DNA of 64,000 nucleotides, taken from Budorcas taxicolor. Taxonomy: Eukaryota; Chordata; Mammalia; Artiodactyla; Bovidae. The notes below the pieces were generated by a model. The model was not told where the DNA came from and ran no database searches. It saw only the letters and a list, made by a program, of their open reading frames with translations. The stretch is taken from assembly GCF_023091745.1 (NCBI RefSeq), contig NW_026291482.1, positions 682,001 to 746,000 of the forward strand. Direction: 5' to 3'. Of this stretch, positions 45,679 through 57,896 are shown piece by piece; position 1 is the stretch's first letter; every line of letters starts with the position of its first letter. The translations under genes and the position numbers were made by a program.

Positions 45679-46494
45679 TTGAGATGCGACGGGAACGCCG
45701 GGAACTCTTTCCCGACGAAGCAGGGAAAGGATCCCTCATCTCGAGCTACGAGGCGGAAACGGGGCTCCTCTGGATGTGGGCGGGACCTTCGCGTTTCCTC
45801 TCGAGTGGAGACGGGTATGTCGGGGAACTTCTTGATTTGCACCAAGGGTGTGAAGGACCCTTTCGAAGTTCCAGAGGTGAGGTGTGATCAGCCTCGAGAC
45901 GCCTCAGTGGAAATGGGCCTCATCTCGCCTAGAGGGGACAACCTCCTGGATTTTCTCGAGTTGCGGCAGGTCTTCTCGAGTTACGACGGGGACCTCAAGG
46001 AACCGCTCTGGTGGCCTCAGGAAAGGCCAGTCCCCATGCGAGTTGCTAGGGGCCCTCTCGGGATTCCTCTCCCGTCGAGGCCGGGGCCTAATACCTTGTG
46101 TGGAGTCGGGGCCGGAACCTGAGGATTCCTCTCCAGTGTTGCCATGGATCTTGGGGTGCTTCTGAGTCTCCCCAGGGGAGTCAGGCCTCGTCTCGAGTTG
46201 GGGCATGCACGTGCGCTTTCCTCCCGAGCTGCAGCAGTAGTGTCACGCTTCCTGTCACGTGGATCAAGGGATATTTGGCTTTCCCTCGAGGCTGGCCGGC
46301 GAGGATTTCCCACGAGGCTTTCCCGCAGGGCTTTGCCACGTGCCACTTTGGTGTGAGTCGATCCTCGGCGTGCAAGACGAGCCGGTGAAGGGAAAAGAGA
46401 TTCCTCTGGAATGGACTGAGACATCTGGGGGACTCTTGGAATGGTGGCACGACCCTGGAGTTCCTCTCGCCGTTCCTGTTGAGAGGGCCTCCTC
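45679..46494 (+). repeat. Satellite monomer 56, type R, 816 bp
   Basis: R marks with ctcaaggaacc as at 4178. Private changes are gggaccttcgcg and ggctggccggcg. Confidence 0.9.
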
Positions 46495-47310
46495 TTGAGA
46501 TGCGACGGGAACGCCGGGAATTCTTTCCCGACGAAGCAGGGAAAGGATCCCTCATCTCGTGCTACGAGGCTGAAACGGGGCTCCTCTGGATGTGGGCGGG
46601 TCCCTCGTGATTCCTCTCGAGTGGAGACGGGTAGGTCGGGGAACTTCTTGGTTTGCACCAAGGGTGTGAAGAACCCTTTCGAAGTTCCAGAGGTGAGGTG
46701 TAATCCGCCTCGAGACGCCTCAGCGGAAATGGGCCTCATCTCGCCTGGAGGGCAGGACCTCCTGGATTTTCTCGAGTTGCGTCAGGTCTTCTCGAGTAAC
46801 GACGGGGACCTCAGGGACCCGCTCTGGTGGTCTCAGGAAAGGCCAGTCCCCATGCGAGTTGCTAGGGGACCTCTCGGGATTCCTCTCCCGTCCATGCCGG
46901 GGCCACAGTACTTGTGTGGAGTGGGGGCCGGAACCTGAGGATTCCTCTCCAGTGTTGCCATGGATCTTGGGGTGCTTCTGAGTCTCCCCAGGGGAGTCAG
47001 GGCTCGTTTCGAGTGGGGGCATGAACGTGCGCTTTCCTCCCGAGCTTCAGCAGTAGTTTCACGCAACCTGTCACGTGGATCAAGGGATCTGTGGCTTTCC
47101 CTCGAGGCTGTCCCTCGAGGCTTTCCCACGAGGCTTTACCACAGAGCTGTGCCACGTGCCACCTTGGTGTGAGTCGATCCTCGGCGTGAAAGACGAGCCG
47201 GTGAAGGGAAAAGACGTTCCTCTGGAATGGACTGAGACATCTGGGGGACTCTTGGAATGGTGGCACGACCCTGGAGTTCCTCTCGCCGTTCCTGTTGAGA
47301 GGGCCTCCTC
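46495..47310 (+). repeat. Satellite monomer 57, type S, 816 bp
   Basis: S marks. The private change is gcgggtccctcg. It keeps cgagtgggggcatg, like 4994. Confidence 0.9.
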
Positions 47311-48126
47311 TTGAGATGCGCCGGGAACGCCGGGAACTCTTTCCCGACGAAGCAGGGAAAGGATCCCTCATCTCGAGCTACGATGCGGAAACGGGGCTCC
47401 ACTGGATGTGGGCGGGACCCTCGTGTTTCCTCTTGAGTGGAGACGGGTATGTCGGGGAACTTCTTGATTTGCACCAAGGGTGTGAAGGACCCTTTCGAAG
47501 TTCCAGAGGTGAGGTGTGATCAGCCTCGAGACGCCTCAGCAGAAATGGGCCTCATCTCGCCTGGAGGGCAGAACCTCCTGGATTTTCTCGAGTTGCGGCA
47601 GGTCTCCTCGAGTTACGACGGGGACCTCAGGGACCCGCTCTGGTGGCCTCAGGAAAGGCCAGTCCCCATGCGAGTTGCTAGGGGACCTCTCGGGATTCCT
47701 CTCCCGTCCATGCCGGGGCCTCAGTCCTTGTGTGGAGTCGGGGCCGGAACCTGAGGATTCCTCTCCAGTGTTGCCATGGATCTTGGGGTGCTTCTGAGTC
47801 TCCCCAGGGGAGTCAGGCCTCGTCTCGAGTGGGGCCATGCACGTGCGCTTTCCTCCCGAGCTGCAGCAGTAGTGTCACGCTTCCTGTCACGTGGATCAGG
47901 GGATCTGTGGCTTTCCCTCGAGGCTGTCCCTCGAGGCTTTCCCACGAGGCTTTCCCACAGGGCTGTGCCACGTGCCACCTTGGTGGGAGTCGATCCTCGG
48001 CGTGAAAGACGAGCCGGTGAAGGGAAAAGAGGTTCCTCTGGAATGGACTGAGACATCTGGGGGACTCTTGGAATGGTGGCACGACCCTGGAGTTCCTCTC
48101 GCCGTTCCTGTTGAGAGGGCCTCCTC
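47311..48126 (+). repeat. Satellite monomer 58, type U, 816 bp
   Basis: U marks. The private change is ggctccactgg. Confidence 0.9.
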
Positions 48127-48941
48127 TTGAGATGCGACGGGAACGCCGGGAACTCTTTCCCGACGAAGCAGGGAAAGGATCCCTCATCTCGAGCTACGAG
48201 GCGGAAACGGGGCTCCTCTGGATGTGGGCGGGACCCTCGTGATTCCTCTCGAGTGGAGAGGGCTAGGTCGGGGAACTTCTTGATTTGCACCAAGGGTGTG
48301 AAGGACCCTTTCGAAGTTCCAGAGGTGAGGTGTGATCAGCCTCGAGACGCCTCAGCGGAAATGGGCCTCATCTCGCCTGGAGGGGAGAACCTCCTGGATT
48401 TTCTCGAGTTGCGGCAGGTCTTCTCGAGTTACGACGGGGACCTCAGGGACCCGCTCTGGTGGCCTCAGGAAAGGCCAGTCCCCATGTGAGTTGCTAGGGG
48501 ACCTCTCGGGATTCCTCTCCCGTCCATGCCGGGGCTCAGTCCTTGTGTGGAGTCGGGGCCGGAACCTGAGGATTCCTCTCCAGTGTTGCCATGGATCTTG
48601 GGGTGCTTCTGAGTCTCCCCAGGGGAGTCAGGCCTCGTCTCGAGTGGGGGCATCCACGTGTGCTTTCCTCCCGAGCTGCAGCAGTAGTGTCACGCTTCCT
48701 GTCACGTGGATCAGGGGATCTGTGGCTTTCCCTCGAGGCTGTCCCTCGAGGCTTTCCCACGAGGCTTTCCCACAGGGCTGTGCCACGTGCCACCTTGGTG
48801 TGAGTCGCTCCTCGGCGTGAAAGACGAGCCGGTGAAGGGAAAAGACGTTCCTCTGAAATGGACTGAGACATCTGGGGGACTCTTGGAATGGTGGCACGAC
48901 CCTGGAGTTCCTCTCGCCGTTCCTGTAGAGAGGGCCTCCTC
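48127..48941 (+). repeat. Satellite monomer 59, type P, 815 bp
   Basis: P marks. Private changes are gagagggctagg and a one-base loss in gccggggctcag. Confidence 0.9.
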
Positions 48942-49756
48942 TTGAGATGCGACGGGAAGGCCGGGAACTCTTTACCGACGAAGCAGGGAAAGGATCCCTC
49001 ATCTCGAGCTACGAGGCAGAAACGGGGCTCCTCTGGATGTGGGCGGGACCCTCGTAATTCCACTCGAGTGGGGACGGGTATGTCGGGGAACTCCTTGATT
49101 TGCACCAAGGGTGTGAAGACCCTTTCGAAGTTCAAGATGTGAGGTGTGATCAGCCTCGAGACGCCTCAGCAGAAATGGGCCTCATCTCGCCTGGAGGGCA
49201 GAACCTCCTGGATTTTCTCGAGTTGCGGCAGGTCTTCTCGAGTTACGAAGGGGACCTCAGGGACCCGCTCTGGTGGCCTCAGGAAAGGCCAGTCCCCATG
49301 CGAGCTGCTAGGGGACCTCTCGGGATTCCTCTCCTGTCCATGCCGGGGCCTCAGTCCTTGTGTGGAGTCGGGGCCGGAACCTGGGAATTCCTCTCCAGTG
49401 TTGCCATGGATCTTGGGGTGCTTCTGAGTCTCCCCAGGGGAGTCAGGCCTCGTCTCGAGTGGGGTCATGCACGTGCGGTTTCCTCCCGAGCTGCAGCAGT
49501 AGTGTCACGCTTCCTGTCACGTGGATCAAGGGATCTGTGGCTTTCCCTCGAGGCTGTACATCGACGCTTTCCCACGAGGCTTTCCCACAGGGCTGTGCCA
49601 CGTGCCACCTTTCTGTGAGTCAATCCTCGGCGTGAAAGACGAGCCGGTGAAGGGAAAAGAGGTTCCTCTGGAATGGACTGAGACATCTGGGGGACTCTTG
49701 GAATGGTGGCACGACCCTGGAGTTCCTATCGCCGTTCCTGTTGAGAGGGCCTCCTC
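48942..49756 (+). repeat. Satellite monomer 60, type Q, 815 bp
   Basis: Q marks with ctctttaccgacg. Private changes are gtgcggtttcc, ctgtacatcg and cctttctgtg. It ends with ttcctatcgcc, as does monomer 53. Confidence 0.9.
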
Positions 49757-50572
49757 TTGAGATGCGACGGGAACGCCGGGAACTCTTTCCCGACGAAGCA
49801 GGGAAAGGATCCCTCATCTCGAGCTACCAGGCGGAAACGGGGCTCCTCTGGATGTGGGCGGGACCCTCGTGTTTCCTCTCGAGTGGAGACGGGTATGTCG
49901 GGGAACTTCTTGATTTGCACCAAGGGTGTGAAGGACCCTTTCGAAGTTCCAGAGGTGAGGTGTGATCAGCCTCGAGACGCCTCAGCAGAAATGGGCCTCA
50001 TCTCGCCTGGAGGGCAGAACCTCCTGGATTTTCTCGAGTTGCGGCAGGTCTCCTCGAGTTACGACGGGGACCTCAGGGACCCGCTCTGGTGGCCTCAGGA
50101 AAGGCCAGTCCCCATGCGAGTTGCTAGGGGACCTCTCTGGATCCCTCTCCCGTCCATGCCGGGGCCTCAGTCCTTGTGTGGAGTCGGGGCCGGAACCTGA
50201 GGATTCCTCTCCAGTGTTGCCATGGATCTTGGGGTGCTTCTGAGTCTCCCCAGGGGAGTCAGGCCTCGTCTCGAGTGGGGCCATGCACGTGCGCTTTCCT
50301 CCCGAGCTGCAGCAGTAGTGTCACGCTTCCTGTCACGTGGATCAGGGGATCTGTGGCTTTCCCTCGAGGCTGTCCCTCGAGGCTTTCCCACGAGGCTTTC
50401 CCACAGGGCTGTGCCACGTGCCACCTTGGTGGGAGTCGATCCTCGGCGTGAAAGACGAGCCGGTGAAGGGAAAAGAGGTTCCTCTGGAATGGACTGAGAC
50501 ATCTGGGGGACTCTTGCAATGGTGGCACGACCCTGGAGTTCCTCTCGCCGTTCCTGTAGAGAGGGCCTCCTC
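49757..50572 (+). repeat. Satellite monomer 61, mosaic of R-like head and U body, 816 bp
   Basis: The head has taccaggcgg and no gatgcgccggg. From about 49980 it has U marks (gagggcagaacc, gtctcctcgag, tggggccatgc). It has an extra BamHI site in ctctggatccc and ends with P-like tgtagagagg. Confidence 0.88.
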
Positions 50573-51387
50573 TTGAGATGCGACGGGAAGGCCGGGAACT
50601 CTTTACCGACGAAGCAGGGAAAGGATCCCTCATCTCGAGCTACGAGGCAGAAACGGGGCTCCTCTGGATGTGGGCGGGACCCTCGTAATTCCACTCGAGT
50701 GGGGACGGGTATGTCGGGGAACTCCTTGATTTGCACCAAGGGTGTGAAGACCCTTTCGAAGTTCAAGATGTGAGGTGTGATCAGCCTCGAGACGACTCAG
50801 CAGAAATGGGCCTCATCTCGCCTGGAGGGCAGAACCTCCTGGATTTTCTCGAGTTGCGGCAGGTCTTCTCGAGTTACGAAGGGGACCTCAGGGACCCGCT
50901 CTGGTGGCCTCAGGAAAGGCCAGTCCCCATGCGAGCTGCTAGGGGACCTCTCGGGATTCCTCTCCTGTCCATGCCGGGGCCTCAGTCCTTGTGTGGAGTC
51001 GGGGCCGGAACCTGGGAATTCCTCTCCAGTGTTGCCATGGATCTTGGGGTGCTTCTGAGTCTCCCCAGGGGAGTCAGGCCTCGTCTCGAGTGGGGTCATG
51101 CACGTGCGCTTTCCTCCCGAGCTGCAGCAGTAGTGTCACGCTTCCTGTCACGTGGATCAAGGGATCTGTGGCTTTCCCTCGAGGCTGTACCTCGACGCTT
51201 TCCCACGAGGCTTTCCCACAGGGCTGTGCCACGTGCCACCTTTGTGTGAGTCAATCCTCGGCGTGAAAGACGAGCCGGTGAAGGGAAAAGAGGTTCCTCT
51301 GGAATGGACTGAGACATCTGGGGGACTCTTGGAATGGTGGCACGACCCTGGAGTTCCTCTCGCCGTTCCTGTTGAGAGGGCCTCCTC
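50573..51387 (+). repeat. Satellite monomer 62, type Q, 815 bp
   Basis: Q marks with ctctttaccgacg. The private change is cgagacgactcag. Confidence 0.9.
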
Positions 51388-52203
51388 TTGAGATGCGATG
51401 GGAACGCCGGGAACTCTTTCCCGACGAAGCAGGGAAAGGATCCCTCATCTCGAGCTACCAGGCGGAAACGTGGCTCCTCTGGATGTGGGCGGGACCCTCG
51501 TGTTTCCTCTCGAGTGGAGACGGGTATGTCGGGGAACTTCTTGATTTGCACCAAGGGTGTGAAGGACCCTTTCGAAGTTCCAGAGGTGAGGTGTGATCAG
51601 CTTCGAGACGCCTCAGTGGAAATGGGCCTCATCTCGCCTAGAGGGGACAACCTCCTGGATTTTCTCGAGTTGCGGCAGGTCTTCTCGAGTTACGACGGGG
51701 ACCTCAGGGAACCGCTCTGTTGGCCTCAGGAAAGGCCAGTCCCCATGCGAGTTGCTAGGGGCCCTCTCGGGATTCCTCTCCCGTCGAGGCCGGGGCCTCA
51801 GTCCTTGTGTGGAGTCGGGGCCGGAACCTGAGGATTGCTCTCCAGTGTTGCCATGGATCTTGGGGTGCTTCTGAGAGTCCCCAGGGGAGTCAGGCCTCGT
51901 CTCGAGTGGGGGCATGCACGTGCGCTTTCCTCCCAAGCTGGAGCAGTAGTGTCACGCTTCCTGTCACGTGGATCAAGGGATATTTGGCTTTCCCTCGAGG
52001 CTGGCCGTCGAGGATTTCCCACGAGGCTTTCCCGCAGGGCTTTGCCACGTGCCACTTTGGTGTGAGTCGATCCTCGGCGTGCAAGACGAGCCGGTGAAGG
52101 GAAAAGAGATTCCTCTGGAATGGACTGAGACATCTGGGGGACTCTTGGAATGGTGGCACGACCCTGGAGTTCCTCTCGCCGTTCCTGTTGAGAGGGCCTC
52201 CTC
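51388..52203 (+). repeat. Satellite monomer 63, type R with converted middle, 816 bp
   Basis: R marks, but the middle reads gggcctcagtcc and cgagtgggggc instead of the R forms taatacc and gttggggc. Private changes are gattgctctcc, ctgagagtccc and cccaagctggagc. Confidence 0.9.
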
Positions 52204-53018
52204 TTGAGATGCGACGGGAACGCCGGGAATTCTTTCCCGACGAAGCAGGGAAAGGATCCCTCATCTCGTGCTACGAGGCTGAAACGGGGCTCCTCTGGAT
52301 GTGGGCGGGACCCTCGTGATTCCTCTCGAGTGGAGACGGGTAGGTCGGGGAACTTCTTGGTTTGCACCAAGGGTGTGAAGAACCCTTTCGAAGTTCCAGA
52401 GGTGAGGTGTAATCCGCCTCGAGACGCCTCAGCGGAAATGGGCCTCATCTCGCCTGGAGGGCAGGACCTCCTGGATTTTCTCGAGTTGCGTCAGGTCTTC
52501 TCGAGTAACGACGGGGACCTCAGGGACCCGCTCTGGTGGTCTCAGGAGAGGCCAGTCCCCATGCGAGTTGCTAGGGGACCTCTCGGTATTCCTCTCCCGT
52601 CCATGCCGGGGCCACAGTACTTGTGTGGAGTGGGGGCCGGAACCTGAGGATTCCTCTCCAGTGTTGCCATGGATCTTGGGGTGCTTCTGAGTCTCCCCAG
52701 GGGAGTCAGGGCTCGTTTCGAGTAGGGCATGAACGTGCGCTTTCCTCCCGAGCTTCAGCAGTAGTTTCACGCAACCTGTCACGTGGATCAAGGGATCTGT
52801 GGCTTTCCCTCGAGGCTGTCCCTCGAGGCTTTCCCACGAGGCTTTACCACAGAGCTGTGCCACGTGCCACCTTGGTGTGAGTCGATCCTCGGCGTGAAAG
52901 ACGAGCCGGTGAAGGGAAAAGACGTTCCTCTGGAATGGACTGAGACATCTGGGGGACTCTTGGAATGGTGGCACGACCCTGGAGTTCCTCTCGCCGTTCC
53001 TGTTGAGAGGGCCTCCTC
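52204..53018 (+). repeat. Satellite monomer 64, type S, 815 bp
   Basis: S marks. The private change is ctcggtattcc. Confidence 0.9.
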
Positions 53019-53821
53019 TTGAGATGCGCCGGGAACGCCGGGAACTCTTTCCCGACGAAGCAGGGAAAGGATCCCTCATCTCGAGCTACGATGCGGAAAC
53101 GGGGCTCCTCTGGATGTGGGCGGGACCCTCGTGTTTCCTCTTGAGTGGAGACGGGTATGTCGGGGAACTTCTTGATTTGCACCAAGGGTGTGAAGGACCC
53201 TTTCGAAGTTCCAGAGGTGAGGTGTGATCAGCCTCGAGACGCCTCAGCAGAAATGGGCCTCATCTCGCCTGGAGGGCAGAACCTCCTGGATTTTCTCGAG
53301 TTGCGGCAGGTCTCCTCGAGTTACGACGGGGACCTCAGGGACCCGCTCTGGTGGCCTCAGGAAAGGCCAGTCCCCATGCGAGTTGCTAGGGGACCTCTCG
53401 GGATTCCTCTCCCGTCCATGCCGGGGCCTCAGTCCTTGTGTGGAGTCGGGGCCGGAACCTGAGGATTCCTCTCCAGTGTTGCCATGGATCTTGGGGTGCT
53501 TCTGAGTCTCCCCAGGGGAGTCAGGCCTCGTCTCGAGTGGGGCCATGCACGTGCGCTTTCCTCCCGAGCTGCAGCAGTAGTGTCACGCTTCCTGTCACGT
53601 GGATCAGGGGATCTGTGGCTTTCCCTCGAGGCTTTCCCACGAGGCTTTCCCACAGGGCTGTGCCACGTGCCACCTTGGTGGGAGTCGATCCTCGGCGTGA
53701 AAGACGAGCCGGTGAAGGGAAAAGAGGTTCCTCTGGAATGGACTGAGACATCTGGGGGACTCTTGCAATGGTGGCACGACCCTGGAGTTCCTCTCGCCGT
53801 TCCTGTTGAGAGGGCCTCCTC
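53019..53821 (+). repeat. Satellite monomer 65, type U, 803 bp
   Basis: U marks, one 13-bp unit missing, and cttgcaatgg shared with monomer 61. Confidence 0.9.
53617..53668 (+). repeat. 13-bp minisatellite contracted to four units
   Basis: Units lie at 53617, 53630, 53643 and 53656. The ggctgtccctcga unit is absent, giving an 803-bp monomer. This event is independent of the 26-bp loss, because the first unit is intact here. Confidence 0.88.
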
Positions 53822-54637
53822 TTGAGATGCGACGGGAACGCCGGGAACTCTTTCCCGACGAAGCAGGGAAAGGATCCCTCATCTCGAGCTACGAGGCGGA
53901 AACGGGGCTCATCTGGATGTGGGCGGGACCCTCGTGATTCCTCTCGAGTGGAGACGGCTAGGTCGGGGAACTTCTTGATTTGCACCAAGGGTGTGAAGGA
54001 CCCTTTCGAAGTTCCAGAGGTGAGGTGTGATCAGCCTCGAGACGCCTCAGCGGAAATGGGCCTCATCTCGCCTGGAGGGGAGAACCTCCTGGATTTTCTC
54101 GAGTTGCGGCAGGTCTTCTCGAGTTACGACGGGGACCACAGGGACCCGCTCTGGTGGCCTCAGGAAAGGCCAGTCCCCATGTGAGTTGCTAGGGGACCTC
54201 TCGGGATTCCTCTCCCGTCCATGCCGGGGCCTCAGTCCTTGTGTGGAGTCGGGGCCGGAACCTGAGGATTCCTCTCCAGTGTTGCCATGGATCTTGGGGT
54301 GCTTCTGAGTCTCCCCAGGGGAGTCAGGCCTCGTCTCGAGTGGGGGCATCCACGTGTGCTTTCCTCCCGAGCTGCAGCAGTAGTGTCACGCTTCCTGTCA
54401 CGTGGATCAGGGGATCTGTGGCTTTCCCTCGAGGCTGTCCCTCGAGGCTTTCCCACGAGGCTTTCCCACAGGGCTGTGCCACGTGCCACCTTGGTGTGAG
54501 TCGCTCCTCGGCGTGAAAGACGAGCCGGTGAAGGGAAAAGAGGTTCCTCTGGAATGGACTGAGACATCTGGGGGACTCTTGGAATGGTGGCACGACCCTG
54601 GAGTTCCTCTCGCCGTTCCTGTAGAGAGGGCCTCCTC
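53822..54637 (+). repeat. Satellite monomer 66, type P, 816 bp
   Basis: P marks. Private changes are gctcatctgg and ggggaccacagg. Counterpart of the first full monomer at 102. Confidence 0.9.
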
Positions 54638-55452
54638 TTGAGATGCGACGGGAACGCCGGGAACTCTTTACCGACGAAGCAGGGAAAGGATCCCTCATCT
54701 CGAGCTACGAGGCAGAAACGGGGCTCCTCTGGATGTGGGCGGGACCCTCGTAATTCCACTCTAGTGGGGACGGGTATGTCGGGGAACTCCTTGATTTGCA
54801 CCAAGGGTGTGAAGACCCTTTCGAAGTTCAAGATGTGAGGTGTGATCAGCCTCGTGACGCCTCAGCAGAAATGGGCCTCATCTCGCCTGGAGGGCAGAAC
54901 CTCCTGGATTTTGTCGAGTTGCGGCAGGTCTTCTCGAGTTACGAAGGGGACCTCAGGGACCCGCTCTGGTGGCCTCAGGAAAGGCCAGTCCCCATGCGAG
55001 CTGCTAGGGGACCTCTCGGGATTCCTCTCCTGTCCATGCCGGGGCCTCAGTCCTTGTGTGGAGTCGGGGCCGGAACCTGGGAATTCCTCTCCAGTGTTGC
55101 CATGGATCTTGGGGTGCTTCTGAGTCTCCCCAGGGGAGTCAGGCCTCGTCTCGAGTGGGGTCATGCACGTGCGCTTTCCTCCCGAGCTGCAGCAGTAGTG
55201 TCACGCTTCCTGTCACGTGGATCAAGGGATCTGTGGCTTTCCCTCGAGGCTGTACCTCGACGCTTTCCCACGAGGCTTTCCCACAGGGCTGTGCCACGTG
55301 CCACCTTTGTGTGAGTCAATCCTCGGCGTGAAAGACGAGCCGGTGAAGGGAAAAGAGGTTCCTCTGGAATGGACTGAGACATCTGGGGGACTCTTGGAAT
55401 GGTGGCACGACCCTGGAGTTCCTCTCGCCGTTCCTGTTGAGAGGGCCTCCTC
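54638..55452 (+). repeat. Satellite monomer 67, type Q, 815 bp
   Basis: Q marks but gaacgccggg in the head. Private changes are cactctagtgg, cctcgtgacg and tttgtcgag. Confidence 0.9.
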
Positions 55453-56267
55453 TTGAGATGCGACGGGAACGCCGGGAACTCTTTCAGACGAAGCAGGGAA
55501 AGGATCCCTCATCTCGAGCTACCAGGCGGAAACGGGGCTCCTCTGGATGTGGGCGGGACCCTCGTGTTTCCTCTCGAGTGGAGACGGGTATGTCGGGGAA
55601 CTTCTTGATTTGCACCAAGGGTGTGAAGGACCCTTTCGAAGTTCCAGAGGTGAGGTGTGATCAGCCTCGAGACGCCTCAGTGGAAATGGGCCTCATCTCG
55701 CCTAGAGGGGACAACCTCCTGGATTTTCTCGAGTTGCGGCAGGTCTTCTCGAGTTACGACGGGGACCTCAGGGAACCGCTCTGGTGGCCTCAGGAAAGGC
55801 CAGTCCCCATGCGAGTTGCTAGGGGCCCTCTCGGGATTCCTCTCCCGTCGAGGCCGGGGCCTAATACCTTGTGTGGAGTCGGGGCCGGAACCTGAGGATT
55901 CCTCTCCAGTGTTGCCATGGATCTTGGGGTGCTTCTGAGTCTCCCCGGGGGAGTCAGGCCTCGTCTCGAGTTGGGGCATGCACGTGCGCTTTCCTCCCGA
56001 GCTGCAGCAGTAGTGTCACGCTTCCTGTCACGTGGATCAAGGGATATTTGGCTTTCCCTCGAGGCTGGCCGTCGAGGATTTCCCACGAGGCTTTCCCGCA
56101 GGGCTTTGCCACGTGCCACTTTGGTGTGAGTCGATCCTCGGCGTGCAAGACGAGCCGGTGAAGGGAAAAGAGATTCCTCTGGAATGGACTGAGACATCTG
56201 GGGGACTCTTGGAATGGTGGCACGACCCTGGAGTTCCTCTCGCCGTTCCTGTTGAGAGGGCCTCCTC
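55453..56267 (+). repeat. Satellite monomer 68, type R, 815 bp
   Basis: R marks with ccccgggggag as at 1732. A one-base loss in tttcagacg is shared with 7440. Confidence 0.9.
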
Positions 56268-57081
56268 TTGAGATGCGACGGGAACGCCGGGAATTCTTTC
56301 CCGACGAAGCAGGGAAAGGATCCCTCATCTCGTGCTACGAGGCTGAAACGGGGCTCCTCTGGATGTGGGCGGGACCCTCGTGATTCCTCTCGAGTGGAGA
56401 CGGGTAGGTCGGGGAACTTCTTGGTTTGCACCAAGGGTGTGAAGAACCCTTTCGAAGTTCCAGAGGTGAGGTGTAATCCGCCTCGAGACGCCTCAGCGGA
56501 AATGGGCCTCATCTCGCCTGGAGGGCAGGACCTCCTGGATTTTCTCGAGTTGCGTCAGGTCTTCTCGAGTAACGACGGGGACCTCAGGGACCCGCTCTGG
56601 TGGTCTCAGGAGAGGCCAGTCCCCATGCGAGTTGTAGGGGACCTCTCGGGATTCCTCTCCCGTCCATGCCGGGGCCACAGTACTTGTGTGGAGTGGGGGC
56701 CGGAACCTGAGGATTCCTCTCCAGTGTTGCCATGGATCTTGGGGTTCTTCTGAGTCTCCCCAGGGGAGTCAGGGCTCGTTTCGAGTAGGGCATGAACGTG
56801 CGCTTTCCTCCCGAGCTTCAGCAGTAGTTTCACGCAACCTGTCACGTGGATCAAGGGATCTGTGGCTTTCCCTCGAGGCTGTCCCTCGAGGCTTTCCCAC
56901 GAGGCTTTACCACAGAGCTGTGCCACGTGCCACCTTGGTGTGAGTCGATCCTCGGAGTGAAAGACGAGCCGGTGAAGGGAAAAGACGTTCCTCTGGAATG
57001 GACTGAGACATCTGGGGGACTCTTGGAATGGTGGCACGACCCTGGAGTTCCTCTCGCCGTTCCTGTTGAGAGGGCCTCCTC
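56268..57081 (+). repeat. Satellite monomer 69, type S, 814 bp
   Basis: S marks. One base is lost in gagttgtagggg and one in cgagtagggcatg. Private changes are ggggttcttc and cctcggagtg. Confidence 0.9.
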
Positions 57082-57896
57082 TTGAGATGCGCCGGGAACG
57101 CCGGGAACTCTTTCCCGACGAAGCAGGGAAAGGATCCCTCATCTCGAGCTACGATGCGGAAACGGGGCTCCTGTGCATGTGGGCGGGACCCTCGTGTTTC
57201 CTCTTGAGTGGAGACGGGTATGTCGGGGAACTTCTTGATTTGCACCAAGGGTGTGAAGGACCCTTTCGAAGTTCCAGAGGTGAGGTGTGATCAGCCTCGA
57301 GACGCCTCAGCAGAAATGGGCCTCATCTCGCCTGGAGGGGAGTACCTCCTGGATTTTCTCGAGTTGCGGCAGGTCTCCTCGAGTTACGACGGGGACCTCA
57401 GGGACCCGCTCTGGTGGCCTCAGGAAAGGCCAGTCCCCATGCGAGTTGCTAGGGGACCTCTCGGGATTCCTCTCCCGTCCATGCCGGGGCCTCAGTCCTT
57501 GTGTGGAGTCGGGGCCGGAACCTGAGGATTCCTCTCCAGTGTTGCCATGGATCTTGGGGTGCTTCTGAGTCTCCCCAGAGGAGTCAGGCCTCGTCTCGAG
57601 TGGGGCCATGCACGTGCGCTTTCCTCCCGAGCTGCAGCAGTAGTGTCACGCTTCCTGTCACGTGGATCAGGGGATCTGTGGCTTTCCCTCGAGGCTGTCC
57701 CTCGAGGCTTTCCCACGAGGCTTTCCCACAGGGCTGTGCCACGTGCCACCTTGGTGGGAGTCGATCCTCGGCGTGAAAGACGAGCCGGTGAAGGGAAAAG
57801 AGGTTCCTCTGGAATGGACTGAGACATCTGGGGGTCTCTTGGAATGGTGGCACGACCCTGGAGTTCCTCTCGCCGTTCCTGTTGAGAGGGCCTCCT
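57082..57896 (+). repeat. Satellite monomer 70, type U, 815 bp
   Basis: U marks. Private changes are cctgtgcatg, ggggagtacc and ccccagaggag. It ends with cctcctttgag, as does the U copy at 5810. Confidence 0.9.

Larger units (their letters stand above)
45679..49756 (+). repeat. Five-monomer higher-order repeat R-S-U-P-Q, copy 1 (4,078 bp)
   Basis: Monomers start at 45679, 46495, 47311, 48127 and 48942. It is followed by an extra pair (49757 mosaic, 50573 Q) before the next R. Confidence 0.85.
51388..55452 (+). repeat. Five-monomer higher-order repeat R-S-U-P-Q, copy 2 (4,065 bp)
   Basis: Monomers start at 51388, 52204, 53019, 53822 and 54638. The U unit lacks one 13-bp repeat. Confidence 0.85.
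55453..57896 (+). repeat. Higher-order repeat R-S-U-P-Q, partial copy 3 (R-S-U)
   Basis: Monomers start at 55453, 56268 and 57082, in register with copy 2 at 4,063-4,065 bp. The order then switches to V instead of P. Confidence 0.85.
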
